From Sanderia malayensis (Eukaryota > Cnidaria > Scyphozoa > Semaeostomeae > Pelagiidae), in NCBI GenBank assembly GCA_013076295.1, contig RQOL01000677.1:124001-188000 (forward strand): 64,000 nucleotides of DNA. Reading direction: 5' to 3'. A program made the translations under genes and the position numbers. Shown here piece by piece: positions 34,094 through 48,070 of this stretch (its first letter is position 1; every line of letters starts with the position of its first letter). The notes beneath the pieces are model-generated. The model was not told where the DNA came from, made no database searches, and saw only the letters and a program-made list of their open reading frames with translations.

Positions 34094-37000
34094 CCCGTTG
34101 TATGCCCCAAACACATAAAAATTTCAAAAAAAAGTTTCATATTCAAATTCAGCACACCAAAACTGTACTTTTCGCCAAATTTGATGCAAGTTGAACGAAT
34201 TTGAAAAATTGCATGAAAAGTGGGAATTCATTAAATGTGGGAAGTGGAAAGTCAGGAAAAAGTGGGAAGTCATCAGAATTGGGAAGTCATCAAAACTGGA
34301 AAGTGGGAAGTCGAGAAAAAGTGGGAAGCCATCAGAAGTGGGAAGTCATCATACCAAATTTGTACTTTCCACAGAATTTGATGCAAATTGAACGAGTTTG
34401 AAAAATTGCATCCAATGTGGCTAATCGTCAAAAGTGGGAAGTGGGAAGTCATCAAAATTAGAAAGTGGGAAGACAAGAAAAAGTGGGAAGTCAGCAAAGT
34501 GGTAAGTCATCATTACAAAACTGTACTTTCCAGAAAAATTGTTACAACTTGAACGAGTTTGAAAAATTTCATATTGCCCCCTTTTACTCCCTTTTATGCC
34601 CTCAAAACATGAAAATTTCAAAAACCAGTTTCATGATCAAATTCAACACACCAAATTTGTACTTTCAACAAAATTTGATGCAAATTGAAAGAGTTTGAAA
34701 AAATGGAATCAAAAGTGGGAAGTCATCAAAAGTGAAGAGTGGGAAGGCAGGAAAAAGTGGGAAGTCATCAGAAGTCGGAAGTCATCATACCAAAATTGAA
34801 CTTTCCACAAAGTTTGATGCAAATTGAAAGAGTTTGAAAAATTGCATCAAAAGTGGGAAGTCATCAATATTGGGAAGTGCGAAGTCAGTAAATTGTGGGA
34901 AGTATTCAAAAGTGGGAAGTCGTCAAAAGTGGCAAGTGGGAAGCCAGGAAAAAGTAGGAAGTCATAAAAAGTGGGAAGTCATCATACCAAAAATGTACTT
35001 TCCACCGAATTTGATGCAAATTGAACGAGTTTGAAAAATTGCATCAAATGTGGCAAATCGTCAAAAGTGGGAAGTGGGAAGTCAGGCAAAAGTGGGAAGT
35101 CATCAAAATTGGAAAGTGGGAAGTCAAGAAAAAGTGGGAAGTCACCAAAGTGGGAAGTCATCATACCAAAATTGTACTTTCCACAAAATTTGATACAAAT
35201 TGAATGAGTTTGAAATCTTGCATATTGCCCCCTTTTTCATCCTTGTATGCCCTCAAAACATGAAAATTTCAAAAACAAGCTTCATGATCAAATTCAGCAC
35301 ACCAAACTTGTACTTTCCACAGAATTTGATACAAATTGAACGAGTTTGAAAATTTGCATGTTGCCCCCTTATACCCAGTTGTATGCCCCCAAAAACATGC
35401 AAATTTCAAAAACAAGTTTCATATTCAAATTCAGCACACCAAAACTGTACTTTTCGCCAAATTTGATACAAATTGAACGGGTTTGAAAATTGCATATTGC
35501 CGGCTTCTACTACCCCGTCTCATTCCCAAAACATTAAAATTTCAAAAAACAAGTTTCATATTCTATTTCAGTACACCAAATTTGTACTTTCCACAAAATT
35601 TGATGCAAATTGAAAGAGTTTGAAAAATTGCATCAAAATTGCGAAATCATCAAAAGTGAAAAATGGGAAGGCAAGAAAAAGTGGGAGGTCATCAGAAGTG
35701 GGAAGTTATCAAAAATTGGAAAGTGGGAAGTCAGGAAAAAGTGGGAAGTCGGCAAAGTAGGAAGTCATCATACAAAAATTGTACTTTCCACAAAATTTGA
35801 TACAAATTGAACGAGTTTGAAAACTTGCATTTTGCCCCCTTTTTCAACCTTGTATGCCCTCAAAGCATAAAAATTACAAAAACCAGCTTCCTTTTCAAAT
35901 TCAGCACACCAAATTTGTACTTTGCACAAAATTTGATGCAAATTGAAAGAGTTTGAAAAATTGCATCAAAAGTGGGAAGTCATCAAAAGTGAAGAGTGGG
36001 AAGGCAGGAAAAAGTGGGAAGTCATCAGAAGTGGGAAGTGATCAAAAGTGGAAAATGGGAAGTCAAGAAAACGTGGGAAGTGAACAAAAGTAGGAAGTCA
36101 TCATACCAAATTGTATGTTCCACAAAATTTCATACAAATTGAACGAGTTTGAAAAATTGCATATTGCCCCCTTATACAACCTTGCATGCCCTCAAAACAG
36201 GAAAATTCCAAAAACCAGCTTCATGTTCAAACTTAGGACACCAAAATTGTACATTCCACAACACTTGATGCAAATTGAACGAGTTTGAAAAATTGGAAAA
36301 TTGCAATTGCATTTTAGGCTGTTTTATGCCCTCTAAACATGAAAATTTCAAAAACCAGTTTGATGTTCAAATTCAACACACCAATTTAGTATTTTCCACA
36401 AAAATTGATGCAAATGTATAGAGTTTGAAAAATTGCATCATAATTGCGAAATCATCAAAAGGGAAGCGTGGGAAGGCAGGAAAAAGTGGGAAGTCATCAG
36501 AAGTGGGAAGTGGGAAGTCAAGAGAAATTGGAAGTCAGCAAAAGTGGGAAGTCATCATACCAAAACTGTACTTTCCACAAAATTTGATACAAATTGAACG
36601 GGCTTGAAATTTGCATATTGCCCGCTTCTACTACCCCGTCTCATTCCCCAAAACATTATAATTTCAAAAAACAAGTTTCATATTCTATTTCAGTACACCG
36701 AAAATGCACTTTCCACAATATTTGATGCAAGTTGAACGAGCTTGAAAAATTGCATATTGCCCCTTTTAGCACGTTTTATGCCCTCAAAACATTAAAATTT
36801 CAAAAACCAGTTTCATATTGAAATTCAGCACAGCAAATTTGTACTTTCCACAAAATTTGATGCAAATTGAATGAGTTTGAAAAATTGCATCAAAATTGCG
36901 AAATCATGAAAAGTGAAAAGTGGGAAGGCAGGAAAAAGTGGGAAGTCATCAGAAGTGGGAAGTCATCATACCAAAATTGTACTTTCCACAAAGTTTGATG

Positions 37001-38459
37001 CAAATTGAAAGAGTTTGAAAAATTGCATCAAAAGTGGGAAGTCATCAATATTGGGAAGTGCGAAGTCAGGAAAATGTGGGAAGTATTCAACAGTAGGAAG
37101 TCATCAAAAGTGGGAAGTGGGAAGTCAGGAAAAAGTGGGAAGTCGTAAGAAGTGGGAAGTCATCATACCAAAAATGTACTTTCCACAGATTTTGATGCAA
37201 ATTGAACGAGTTTGAAAAATTGCATCAAATGTCGCAAATCGTCAAAAGTGGGAAGTGGGAAGTCAGGCAAAAGTGTGAAGTCATCAAAATTGGAAAGTGG
37301 GAAGTTAAGAAAAAGTGGTAAGTCAGCAAAATGGGAAGTCATCATACCAAAATTGTACTTTCCACAAAATTTGATACCAATTGAACGAGTTTGAAAATTT
37401 GCATGTTATACCCAGTTGTATGCCCCGAAAACATACAAATTTCAAAAACCAGTTTCATATTGAAATTCAGCACACGAAAACTGCACTTTTCGCCAAATTT
37501 GATGCAAATTGAACGAGTTTGAAAACTTGCATATTGCCCCCTTTTTCAACCTTGTATGCCCTCAAAGCATGAAAATTACAAAAAACAGCTTCATTTTCAA
37601 ATTCAGAACACCAAATTTGTACTTTGCACAAAATTTGATGCAAATTGAAAGAGTTTGAGAAATTGCATCAAAAGTGGGAAGTCATCAAAAGTGAAGAGTG
37701 GGAAGGCAGGAAAAAGCGGGAAGTCATCAGAAGTGGGAAGTTATCAAAAATGGAAAATGGGAAGTCAAGAAAACGTGGGAAGTGAACAAAAGTAGGAAGT
37801 CATCATACCAAAATTGTATGTTCCACAAAATTTCATACAAATTGAACGAGTTTGAAAAATTGCATATTGCCCCCTTATACAACCTTGTATGCCCTCAAAA
37901 CATGAAAATTCCAAAAATCAGCTTCATGTTCAAACTTAGGACACCAAAATTGTCCATTCCACAAAACTTGATGCAAATTGAACGAGTTTGAAAAATTGCG
38001 TGTTGTCCCTTATACCCCGTTGTATGCCCCAAACACATAAAAATTTCGAAAAAAAGTTTCATATTCAAATTCAGCACACCAAAACTGTACTTTTCGCCAA
38101 ATTTGATGCAAGTTGAACGAATTTGAAAAATTGCATGAAAAGTGGGAATTCATTAAATGTGGGAGGTGGAAAGTCAGGAAAAAGTGGGAAGTCATCAGAA
38201 TTGGGAAGTCATCAAAACTGAAAAGTGGGAAGTCGAGAAAAAGTGGGAAGCCATCAGAAGTGGGAAGTCATCATACCAAATTTGTACTTTCCAGAAAAAT
38301 TGGTACAAATTGAACGAGTTTGAAAAATTTCATATTGCCCCCTTTTACTCCCTTTTATGCCCTGAAAACATGACAATTTCAAAAACCCGTTTCATGTTCA
38401 AATTCAGCACACCAAATTTGTACTTTCCACAAAATTTGATGCAAAGTGAAAGAGTTTGA
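34094..38459 (+). repeat. Higher-order duplication 2, copy b
   Basis: Partner of 26345-30710. Its beginning also matches 38817 onward (offset 4723), so three copies exist. Confidence 0.85.
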
Positions 38460-40900
38460 GAAATTGCATCAAAAGTGGGAAGTCATCAAAAGTGAAGAGT
38501 GGGAAGGCAGGAAAAAGCGGGAAGTCATCAGAAGTGGGAAGTTATCAAAAATGGAAAATGGGAAGTCAAGAAAACGTGGGAAGTGAACAAAAGTAGGAAG
38601 TCATCATACCAAAATTGTATGTTCCACAAAATTTCATACAAATTGAACGAGTTTGAAAAATTGCATATTGCCCCCTTATACAACCTTGTATGCCCTCAAA
38701 ACATGAAAATTCCAAAAACCAGCTTCATGTTCAAACTTAGGACACCAAAATTGTACATTCCACAAAACCTGATGCAAATTGAACGAGTTTGAAAAATTGC
38801 ATGTTGTCCCTTATACCCCGTTGTATGCCCCAAACACATAAAAATTTCAAAAAAAAGTTTCATATTCAAATTCAGCACACCAAAACTGTACTTTTTGCCA
38901 AATTTGATGCAAGTTGAACGAATTTGAAAAATTGCATGAAAAGTGGGAATTCATTAAATGTGGGAAGTGGAAAGTCAGGAAAAAGTGGGAAGTCATCAGA
39001 ATTGGGAAGTCATCAAAACTGGAAAGTGGGAAGTCGAGAAAAAGTGGGAAGCCATCAGAAGTGGGAAGTCATCATACCAAATTTGTACTTTCCACAGAAT
39101 TTGATGCAAATTGAACGAGTTTGAAAAATTGCATCCAATGTGGCTAATCGTCAAAAGTGGGAAGTGGGAAGTCATCAAAATTAGAAAGTGGGAAGACAAG
39201 AAAAAGTGGGAAGTCAGCAAAGTGGTATGTCATCATTACAAAATTGTACTTTCCAGAAAAATTGTTACAACTTGAACGAGTTTGAAAAATTTCATATTGC
39301 CCCCTTTTACTCCCTTTTACGCCCTCAAAACATGAAAATTTCAAAAACCAGTTTCATGATCAAATTCAACACACCAAATTTGTACTTTCAACAAAATTTG
39401 ATGCAAATTGAAAGAGTTTGAAAAAATGGAATCAAAAGTGGGAAGTCATCAAAAGTGAAGAGTGGGAAGGCAGGAAAAAGTGGGAAGTCATCAGAAGTCG
39501 GAAGTCATCATACCAAAATTGAACTTTCCACAAAGTTTGATGCAAAGTGAAAGAGTTTGAAAAATTGCATCAAAAGTGGGAAGTCATCAATATTGGGAAG
39601 TGCGAAGTCAGTAAATTGTGGGAAGTATTCAAAAGTGGGAAGTCGTCAAAAGTGGCAAGTGGGAAGCCAGGAAAAAGTAGGAAGTCATAAAAAGTGGGAA
39701 GTCATCATACCAAAAATGTACTTTCCACAGAATTTGATGCAAATTGAACGAGTTTGAAAATTTGCATGTTGCCCCCTTATACCCAGTTGTATGCCCCCAA
39801 AAACATGCAAATTTCAAAAACAAGTCTCATATTCAAATTCAGCACACCAAAACTGTACTTTTCGCCAAATTTGATACAAATTGAACGGGTTTGAAAATTG
39901 CATATTGCCGGCTTCTACTACCCCGTCTCCTTCCCAAAACATTAAAATTTCAAAAAACAAGTTTCATATTTTATTTCAGTACACCAAATTTGTACTTTCC
40001 ACAAAATTTGATGCAAATTGAAAGAGTTTGAAAAATTGCATCAAAATTGCGAAATCATCAAAAGTGAGAAGTGGGAAGGCAGGAAAAAGTGGGAGGTCAT
40101 CAGAAGTGGGAAGTTATCAAAAATTGGAAAGTGGGAAGTCAGGAAAAAGTGGGAAGTCGGCAAAGTAGGAAGTCATCATACAAAAATTGTACTTTCCACA
40201 AAATTTGATACAAATTGAACGAGTTTGAAAACTTGCATTTTGCCCCCTTTTTCAACCTTGTATGCCCTCAAAGCATAAAAATTACAAAAACCAGCTTCCT
40301 TTTCAAATTCAGCAGACCAAATTTGTACTTTGCACAAAATTTGATGCAAACTGAAAGAGTTTGAAAAATTGCATCAAAAGTGGGAAGTCATCAAAAGTGA
40401 AGAGTGGGAAGGCAGGAAAAAGTGGGAAGTCATCAGAAGTGGGAAGTGATCAAAAGTGGAAAATGGGAAGTCAAGAAAACGTGGGAAGTGAACAAAAGTA
40501 GGAAGTCATCATACCAAATTGTATGTTCCACAAAATTTCATACAAATTGAACGAGTTTGAAAAATTGCATACTGCCCCCTTATACAACCTTGCATGCCCT
40601 CAAAACAGGAAAATTCCAAAAACCAGCTTCATGTTCAAACTTAGGACACCAAAATTGTACATTCCACAACACTTGATGCAAATTGAACGAGTTTGAAAAA
40701 TTGCAAAATTGCAATTGCATTTTAGGCTGTTTTATGCCCTCCAAACATGAAAATTTCAAAAACCAGTTTGATGTTCAAATTCAACACACCAATTTAGTAT
40801 TTTCCACAAAAATTGATGCAAATTTATAGAGTTTGAAAAATTGCATCATAATTGCGAAATCATCAAAAGGGAAGAGTGGGAAGGCAGGAAAAAGTGGGAA
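38460..40900 (+). repeat. Higher-order duplication 2, copy c (internally deleted)
   Basis: Matches from 33737 at offset 4723 up to about 39757, then from about 35350 at offset 4408. It lacks about 315 bp. Both sides of the deletion lie in core K, as expected of unequal exchange between K copies. Confidence 0.75.
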
Positions 40901-42245
40901 GTCATCAGAAGTGGGAAGTCATCATACCAAAATTGTACTTTCCACAAAGTTTGATGCAAATTGAAAGAGTTTGAAAAATTGCATCAAAAGTGGGAAGTCA
41001 TCAATATTGGGAAGTGCGAAGTCAGGAAAATGTGGGAAGTATTCAAAAGTGGGAAGTCATCAAAAGTGGGAAGTGGGAAGTCAGGAAAAAGTGGGAAGTC
41101 ATCATAGCAAAATTGTACTTTCCACAAAATTTGATACAAATTGAACGAGTTTGAAAATTTGCATGTTATACCCAGTTGTATGCCCCGAAAACATACAAAT
41201 TTCAAAAACCAGTTTCATATTGAAATTCAGCACACGAAAACTGTACTTTCCACAAAATTTGATACAAATTGAACGGGCTTGAAATTTGCATATTGCCCGC
41301 TTCTACTACCCCGTCTCATTCCCCAAAACATTATAATTTCAAAAAACAAGTTTCATATTCTATTTCAGTACACCGAAAATGCACTTTCCACAATATTTGA
41401 TGCAAGTTGAACGAGCTTGAAAAATTGCATATTGCCCCTTTTAGCACGTTTTATGCCGTCAAAACATTAAAATTTCAAAAACCAGTTTCATATTGAAATT
41501 CAGCACAGCAAATTTGTACTTTCCACAAAATTTGATGCAAATTGAAAGAGTTTGAAAAATTGCATCAAAATTGCGAAATCATGAAAAGTGAAAAGTGGGA
41601 AGGCAGGAAAAAGTGGGAAGTCATCAGAAGTGGGAAGTCATCATACCAAAATTGTACTTTCCACAAAGTTTGATGCAAATTGAAAGAGTTTGAAAAATTG
41701 CATCAAAAGTGGGAAGTCATCAATATTGGGAAGTGCGAAGTCAGGAAAATGTGGGAAGTATTCAACAGTGGGAAGTCATCAAAAGTGGGAAGTGGGATGT
41801 CAGGAAAAAGTGGGAAGTCATAAAAAGTGGGAAGTCATCATACCAAAAATGTACTTTCCACAGAATTTGATGCAAATTGAAGGAGTTTGAAAAAATGCAT
41901 CAAATGTGGCAAATCGTCAAAAGTGGGAAGTGGGAAGTCAGGCAAAAGTGGGAAGTCATCAAAATTGGAAAGTGGGAAGTCAAGAAAAAGTGGGAAGTCA
42001 GCAAAGTGGGAAGTCATCATACCAAAATTGTACTTTCCACAAAATTTGATACAAATTGAACGAGTTTGAAAATTTGCATGTGATATACCCTTATACCCAG
42101 TTGTATGCCCCAAAAACATGCAAGTTTCAAAAACCAGTTTCATATTGAAATTCAGCACAGAAAAACTGTACTTTTCGCCAAATTTGATGCAAGTTGAACG
42201 AGTGAAGTCATGGACGAGTGAAGATGGGAAATAACCAAAAGTGGG

Positions 42246-42463
42246 TTTATCTGATTATCGTGACATTCGAACCCCATAGATAAGGCAAGCGGACATCACA
42301 CAGTATGAACAGAATCTCAATAAAGCATGCACGAATTATCGTATCCACTCTTCCTACAGCTAGTGTCACAGGCGTTAAATTTGGAAAAAAACAAGCGAGC
42401 TTCAACGGAATAACTATATTGAGGAAAACGGACTTTATCTGAGTGAAACTCACTTTATTTGAC
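42246..42463 (+). repeat. Module C, copy 13 (long subtype)
   Basis: First C module after the 21-kb gap. Preceded by a truncated core K and the phrase GAAGTCATGGACGAGTGAAG, which also precedes copies 14, 15 and 17. Confidence 0.85.
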
Positions 42464-43199
42464 AAAAAGTGGGAAGTCACCAAAAGAAGGAAGTCGTCAA
42501 AAGTGGGAAGTGAAATGTCAAGAAAAAGTGGGAAGTGAGCAGAAGTGGGAAATCATCATACAAAATTGTACTTTCAACCAAATTTTGATGCACATTGAAC
42601 GAGTTTGAAAAATTGCATCAAAAGTAGGAAATCCTCAAAAGTGGGGGGTGGGATGTCAAGAAAAAGTGGGAAATCATCAAATGTGGGAAGTGGGAAGTGA
42701 AGAGAAATTGGGAAGTCAGCAAAAGTGGGAAGTCATCATACCAAAATTGTACTTTCCACAAAATTTGATACAAATTGAACGAGTTTGAAAAATTGCATCC
42801 AATGTGGCTAATCGACAAAAGTGGGAAGTGGGAAGTCATCAAAATTGGAAAGTGGGAAGTCAAGAAAAAGTGGGAAGTCAGCAAAGTGGGAAGTCATCAT
42901 AACAAAATTGTACTTTCGAGAAAAATTTGTACAAATTGAACGAGTTTGAAAAAATGGAATCAAAAGTGGGAAGTTATCAAAAGTGAAGAATGGGAAGGCA
43001 GGAAAAAGTGGCAAGTCACCAGAAGTGGGAGGTGGTCAAAAGTTGGAAATGGGATATCAAGAAAAAGTGGGAAGTTATGAAAAGTGGGAGGTCACCGAAA
43101 GTGGAAAGTGGAGGTCAACAAAAATTGAGAAGTTAGCAAAGGTGGGAAGTCATCATACGAAATTTCCATCTTCCAAAAAATTTGATGCAAATTGAAAGT

Positions 43200-43480
43200 G
43201 ATTGAAAATTTGCATTAAAAGTTGGAAATCATCAAAGGTGGGGAGTGAGAAGTCAAGAAAAGTGGGAAGTCATCGAAAGTGGGAAGTGGGAAGTCGAGAA
43301 AAAGTGGGAAGTCAACAAAAGTTGGAAGCCATCATACCAAAATTGTACTTTCCACAAAATTTGATGCAAATTGAACGAGTTTGAAAAATTGCATCCAATG
43401 TGGCTAATCGACAAAAGTGGGAAGTGGGAAGTCATCAAAATTGGAAAGTGGGAAGTCAAGAAAAAGTGGGAAGTCAGCAA
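43200..43480 (+). repeat. Unoccupied paralogue of the DNA-transposon insertion site
   Basis: Reads continuously through the sequence split at 22601/25808: GTTGGAAGCCATCATACC, core K with CAAATTGAACG, then CCAATGTGGCTAATCGAC. The equivalent point is 43370-43371. Sequence on both sides matches the transposon flanks for well over 100 bp. Confidence 0.85.
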
Positions 43481-45375
43481 AGTGGGAAGTCATCATAACA
43501 AAATTGTACTTTCGAGAAAAATTTGTACAAATTGAACGAGTTTGAAAAAATGGAATCAAAAGTGGGAAGTTATCAAAAGTGAAGAATGGGAAGGCAGGAA
43601 AAAGTGGCAAGTCACCAGAAGTGGGAAGTCATCATACCAAAATAGTACTTTCCACAAAGTTTGCTGCAAATTGAAAGAGTTTGAAAAATTGCATCAAAAG
43701 TGGGAAGTCATCAATATTGGGAAGTGCGAAGTCAGGAAAATGTGGGAAGTATTCAAAAGTGGGAAGTCATCAAAAGTGGGAAGTGGGAAGTCAGGAAAAA
43801 GTGGGAAGTCATAAGAAGTGGGAAGTCATCATACCAAAAATGTACTTTCCACAGATTTTGATGCAAATTGAACGAGTTTGAAAAATTGCATCAAATGTCG
43901 CAAATCGTCAAAAGTGGGAAGTGGGAAGTCAGGCAAAAGTGTGAAGTCATCAAAATTGGAAAGTGGGAAGTCAAGAAAAAGTGGGAAGTCAGCAAAGTGG
44001 GAAGTCATCATACCAAAATTGTACTTTCCACAAAATTTGATACAAATTGAACAAGTTTGAAAATTTGCATGTTATACCCAGTTGTATGCCCCGAAAACAT
44101 ACAAATTTCAAAAACCAGTTTCATATTGAAATTCAGCACACGAAAACTGCACTTTTCGCCAAATTTGATGCAAATTGAACGAGTTTGAAAACTTGCATAT
44201 TGCCCCCTTTTTCAACCTTGTATGCCCCCAAAGCATGAAAATTACAAAAAACAGATTCATTTTCAAATTCAGCACACCAAATTTGTACTTTGCACAAAAT
44301 TTGATGCAAATTGAAAGAGTTTGAGAAATTGCATCAAAAGTGGGAAGTCATCAAAAGTGAAGAGTGGGAAGGCAGGAAAAAGCGGGAAGTCATCAGAAGT
44401 GGGAAGTTATCAAAAATGGAAAATGGGAAGTCAAGAAAACGTGGGAAGTGAACAAAAGTAGGAAGTCATCATACCAAAATTGTATGTTCCACAAAATTTG
44501 ATGCAAATTGAACGAGTTTGAAAAATTGCATCCAATGTGGCTAATCGACAAAAGTGGGAGGTGGGAAGTCATCAAAATTGGAAAGTGGGAAGTCAAGAAA
44601 AAGTGGGAGGACAGCAAAGTGGTAAGTCATCATAACAAAATTGTACTTTCCAGAAAAATTGGTACAAATTGAACGAGTTTGAAAAATTTCATATTGCCCC
44701 CTTTTACTCCCTTTTATGCCCTGAAAACATGACAATTTCAAAAACCCGTTTCATGTTCAAATTCAGCACACCAAATTTGTACTTTCCACAAAATTTGATG
44801 CAAAGTGAAAGAGTTTGAAAAAAATTGAATCAAAAGTGGGAAGTCATCAAAAGTGAAGAGTGGGAAGGCAGGAAAGAGTGGAAGTCATCATAAGTGGGAA
44901 GTCATCATACCAAAATTGTGCTTTCCACAAAGTTTGATGCAAATTGAAAGAGTTTGAAAAATTGCATCAAAATTGCGAAATCATCAAAAGTGAAAAGTGG
45001 GAAGGCAGGAAAAAGTGGGAAGTCATCAGAAGTGGGAAGTTATCAAAAATTGGAAAGTGGGAAGTCAAGAAAAAGTGGGAAGTCGGCAAAGTAGGAAGTC
45101 ATCATACAAAAATTGTACTTTCCACAAAATTTGATACAAATTGAACGAGTTTGAAAAATTGCATATTGCCCTCTCTTACAACCTTGTATGCCCTCAAAAC
45201 ATGAAAATTTCAAAAACAAGCTTCATGTTCAAATTCAGCACACCAAACGTGTACTTTCCACAAAATTTGATACAAATTGAAAGAGTTTGAAAAAATGGAA
45301 TCAAAATTGGGAAGTCATCAAAAGTGGGAAGTAGGAAGTCAGGAAAAAGTGGGAAGTCATAAGAAGTGGGATGTC

Positions 45376-48070
45376 ATCATACCAAAATTGTACTTTCCAC
45401 AAAGTTTGATGCAAATTGAAAGAGTTTGAAAAATTGCATCAAAAGTGGGAAGTCATCAATATTGGGAAGTGCGAAGTCAGGAAAATGTAGGAAGTGTTCA
45501 AAAGTGGGAAGTCATCAAAAGTGGGAAGTGGGATGTCAGGAAAAAGTGGGAAGTCATAAGAAGTGGGAAGTCATCATACCAAAAATGTACTTTCCACAGA
45601 ATTTGATGCAAATTGAAGGAGTTTGAAAAATTGCATCAAATGTGGCAAATCGTCAAAGTGGGAAGTGGGAAGTCAGGCAAAAGTGGGAAGTCATCAAAAT
45701 TGGAAAGTGGGAAGTCAAGAAAAAGTGGGAAGTCAGCAAAGTGGGAAGTCTTCATACCAAAATTGTACTTTCCACAAAATTTGATACAAATTGAACGAGT
45801 TTGAAAACTTGCATGTGATATACCCTTATACCCAGTTGTATGCCCCAAAAACATGCAAATTTCAAATACCAGTTTCATCTTGAAATTCAGCACACAAAAA
45901 CTGTACTTTTCGCCAAATTTGATGCAAGTTGAACGAGTGAAGTCATGGACGAGTGAAGATGGGAAATTACCAAAAGTGGGTTTATCTGATTATCGTGACA
46001 TTCGAACCCCATAGATAAGGCAAGCGGACATCACACAGTATGAACAGAATCTCAATAAAGCATGCACGAATTATCGTATCCACTCTTCTTACAGCTAGTG
46101 TCACAGGCGTTAAATTTGGAAAAAAACAAGCGAGCTTCAACGGAATAACTATATTGAGGAAAACCGACTTTATCTGAGAGAAACTCACTTTATCTGACAA
46201 AAAGTGGGAAGTCACCAAAAGAGGGAAGTCGTCAAAAGTGGGAAGTGAAATGTCAAGAAAAAGTGGGAAGTGAGCAGAAGTGGGAAATCATCATACAAAA
46301 TTGTACTTTCAACCAAATTTTGATGCACATTGAACGAGTTTGAAAAATTGCATCAAAAGTGGAAGTCATCAAAGGTGGGAAGTGGGAAAACAGGAAAAAG
46401 TGGGAAGTCACCAAAAGTGGGAGGTGGTCAAAAGTTGGAAATGGGATATCAAGAAAAAGTGGGAAGTTATCAAAAGTGAGAAATCATCATACAAAAATTC
46501 TACTTTCCACCAATTTTGATGCACATTGAAAGAGTTTGAAAAATGGCATCAAAAGTGGGAAGTCATCAAAGGTGGGAAGTGGGAAAACAGGAAAAAGTGG
46601 GAAGTCACCAAAAGTGGGAGGTGGTCAAAAGTTGGAAATGGGATATCAAGAAAAAGTGGAAAGTTATGAAAAGTGGGAGGTCACCAAAAGTGGAAAGTGG
46701 AGGTCAACAAAAATGGAGAAGTTAGCAAAGGTGGGAAGTCATCATACTAAATTTCCATCTTCCAAAAAATTTGATGCAAATTGAAAGTGATTGAAAACTT
46801 GCATTAAAAGTTGGAAATCATCAAAGGTGGGGAGTGAGAAGTCAAGAAAAGTGGGAAGTCATCGAAAGTGGGAAGTGGGAAGTCGAGAAAAAGTGGGAAG
46901 TCCGCAAAAGTTGGAAGCCATCATACCAAAATTGTACTTTCCACAGAATTTGATGCAAATTGAACGAGTTTGAAAAATTGCATCCAATGTGGCTAATCGA
47001 CAAAAGTGGGAAGTGGGAAGTCATCAAAATTGGAAAGTGGGAAGTCAAGAAAAAGTGGGAAGTCAGCAAAGTGGGAAGTCATCATAACAAAATTGTACTT
47101 TCGAGAAAAATTTGTACAAATTGAACGAGTTTGAAAAAATGGAATCAAAAGTGGGAAGTTATCAAAAGTGAAGAATGGGAAGGCAGGAAAAAGTGGGAAG
47201 TCACCAGAAGTGGGAAGTCATCATACCAAAATAGTACTTTCCACAAAGTTTGCTGCAAATTGAAAGAGTTTGAAAAATTGCATCAAAAGTGGGAAGTCAT
47301 CAATATTGGGAAGTGCGAAGTCAGGAAAATGTGGGAAGTATTCAAAAGTGGGAAGTCATCAAAAGTGGGAAGGGGGAAGTCAGGAAAAAGTGGGAAGTCA
47401 TAAGAAGTGGGAAGTCATCATACCAAAAATGTACTTTCCACAGATTTTGATGCAAATTGAACGAGTTTGAAAAATTGCATCAAATGTCGCAAATCGTCAA
47501 AAGTGGGAAGTGGGAAGTCAGGCAAAAGTGTGAAGTCATCAAAATTGGAAAGTGGGAAGTCAAGAAAAAGTGGGAAGTCAGCAAAGTGGGAAGTCATCAT
47601 ACCAAAATTGTACTTTCCACAAAATTTGATACAAATTGAACGAGTTTGAAAATTTGCATGTTATACCCAGTTGTATGCCCCGAAAACATACAAATTTCAA
47701 AAACCAGTTTCATATTGAAATTCAGCACACGAAAACTGCACTTTTCGCCAAATTTGATGCAAATTGAACGAGTTTGAAAACTTGCATATTGCCCCCTTTT
47801 TCAACCTTGTATGCCCCCAAAGCATTGAAAATTACAAAAAACAGATTCATTTTCAAATTCAGCACACCAAATTTGTACTTTGCACAAAATTTGATGCAAA
47901 TTGAAAGAGTTTGAGAAATTGCATCAAAAGTGGGAAGTCATCAAAAGTGAAGAGTGGGAAGGCAGGAAAAAGCGGGAAGTCATCAGAAGTGGGAAGTTAT
48001 CAAAAATGGAAAATGGGAAGTCAAGAAAACGTGGGAAGTGAACAAAAGTAGGAAGTCATCATACCAAAAT
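45376..48070 (+). repeat. Higher-order duplication 3, copy b
   Basis: Partner of 41640-44480. The part around 45376-46330 is also repeated near 50705-51665 (offset about 5330). Confidence 0.8.
45981..46198 (+). repeat. Module C, copy 14 (long subtype)
   Basis: Same flanks as copy 13. Ends CTTTATCTGAGAG then CTTTATCTGAC. Confidence 0.85.

Larger units (their letters stand above)
41640..44480 (+). repeat. Higher-order duplication 3, copy a
   Basis: Matches 45376-48070. Offset is about 3736 over the first part (including a C module), then 3589, so copy b is about 147 bp shorter in the middle. Confidence 0.8.

Noticed and set aside
39737..39767. CENP-B box in core K
   Set aside because: The required TTCG...CGGG pattern is absent. 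A centromeric role is not supported by any motif here.
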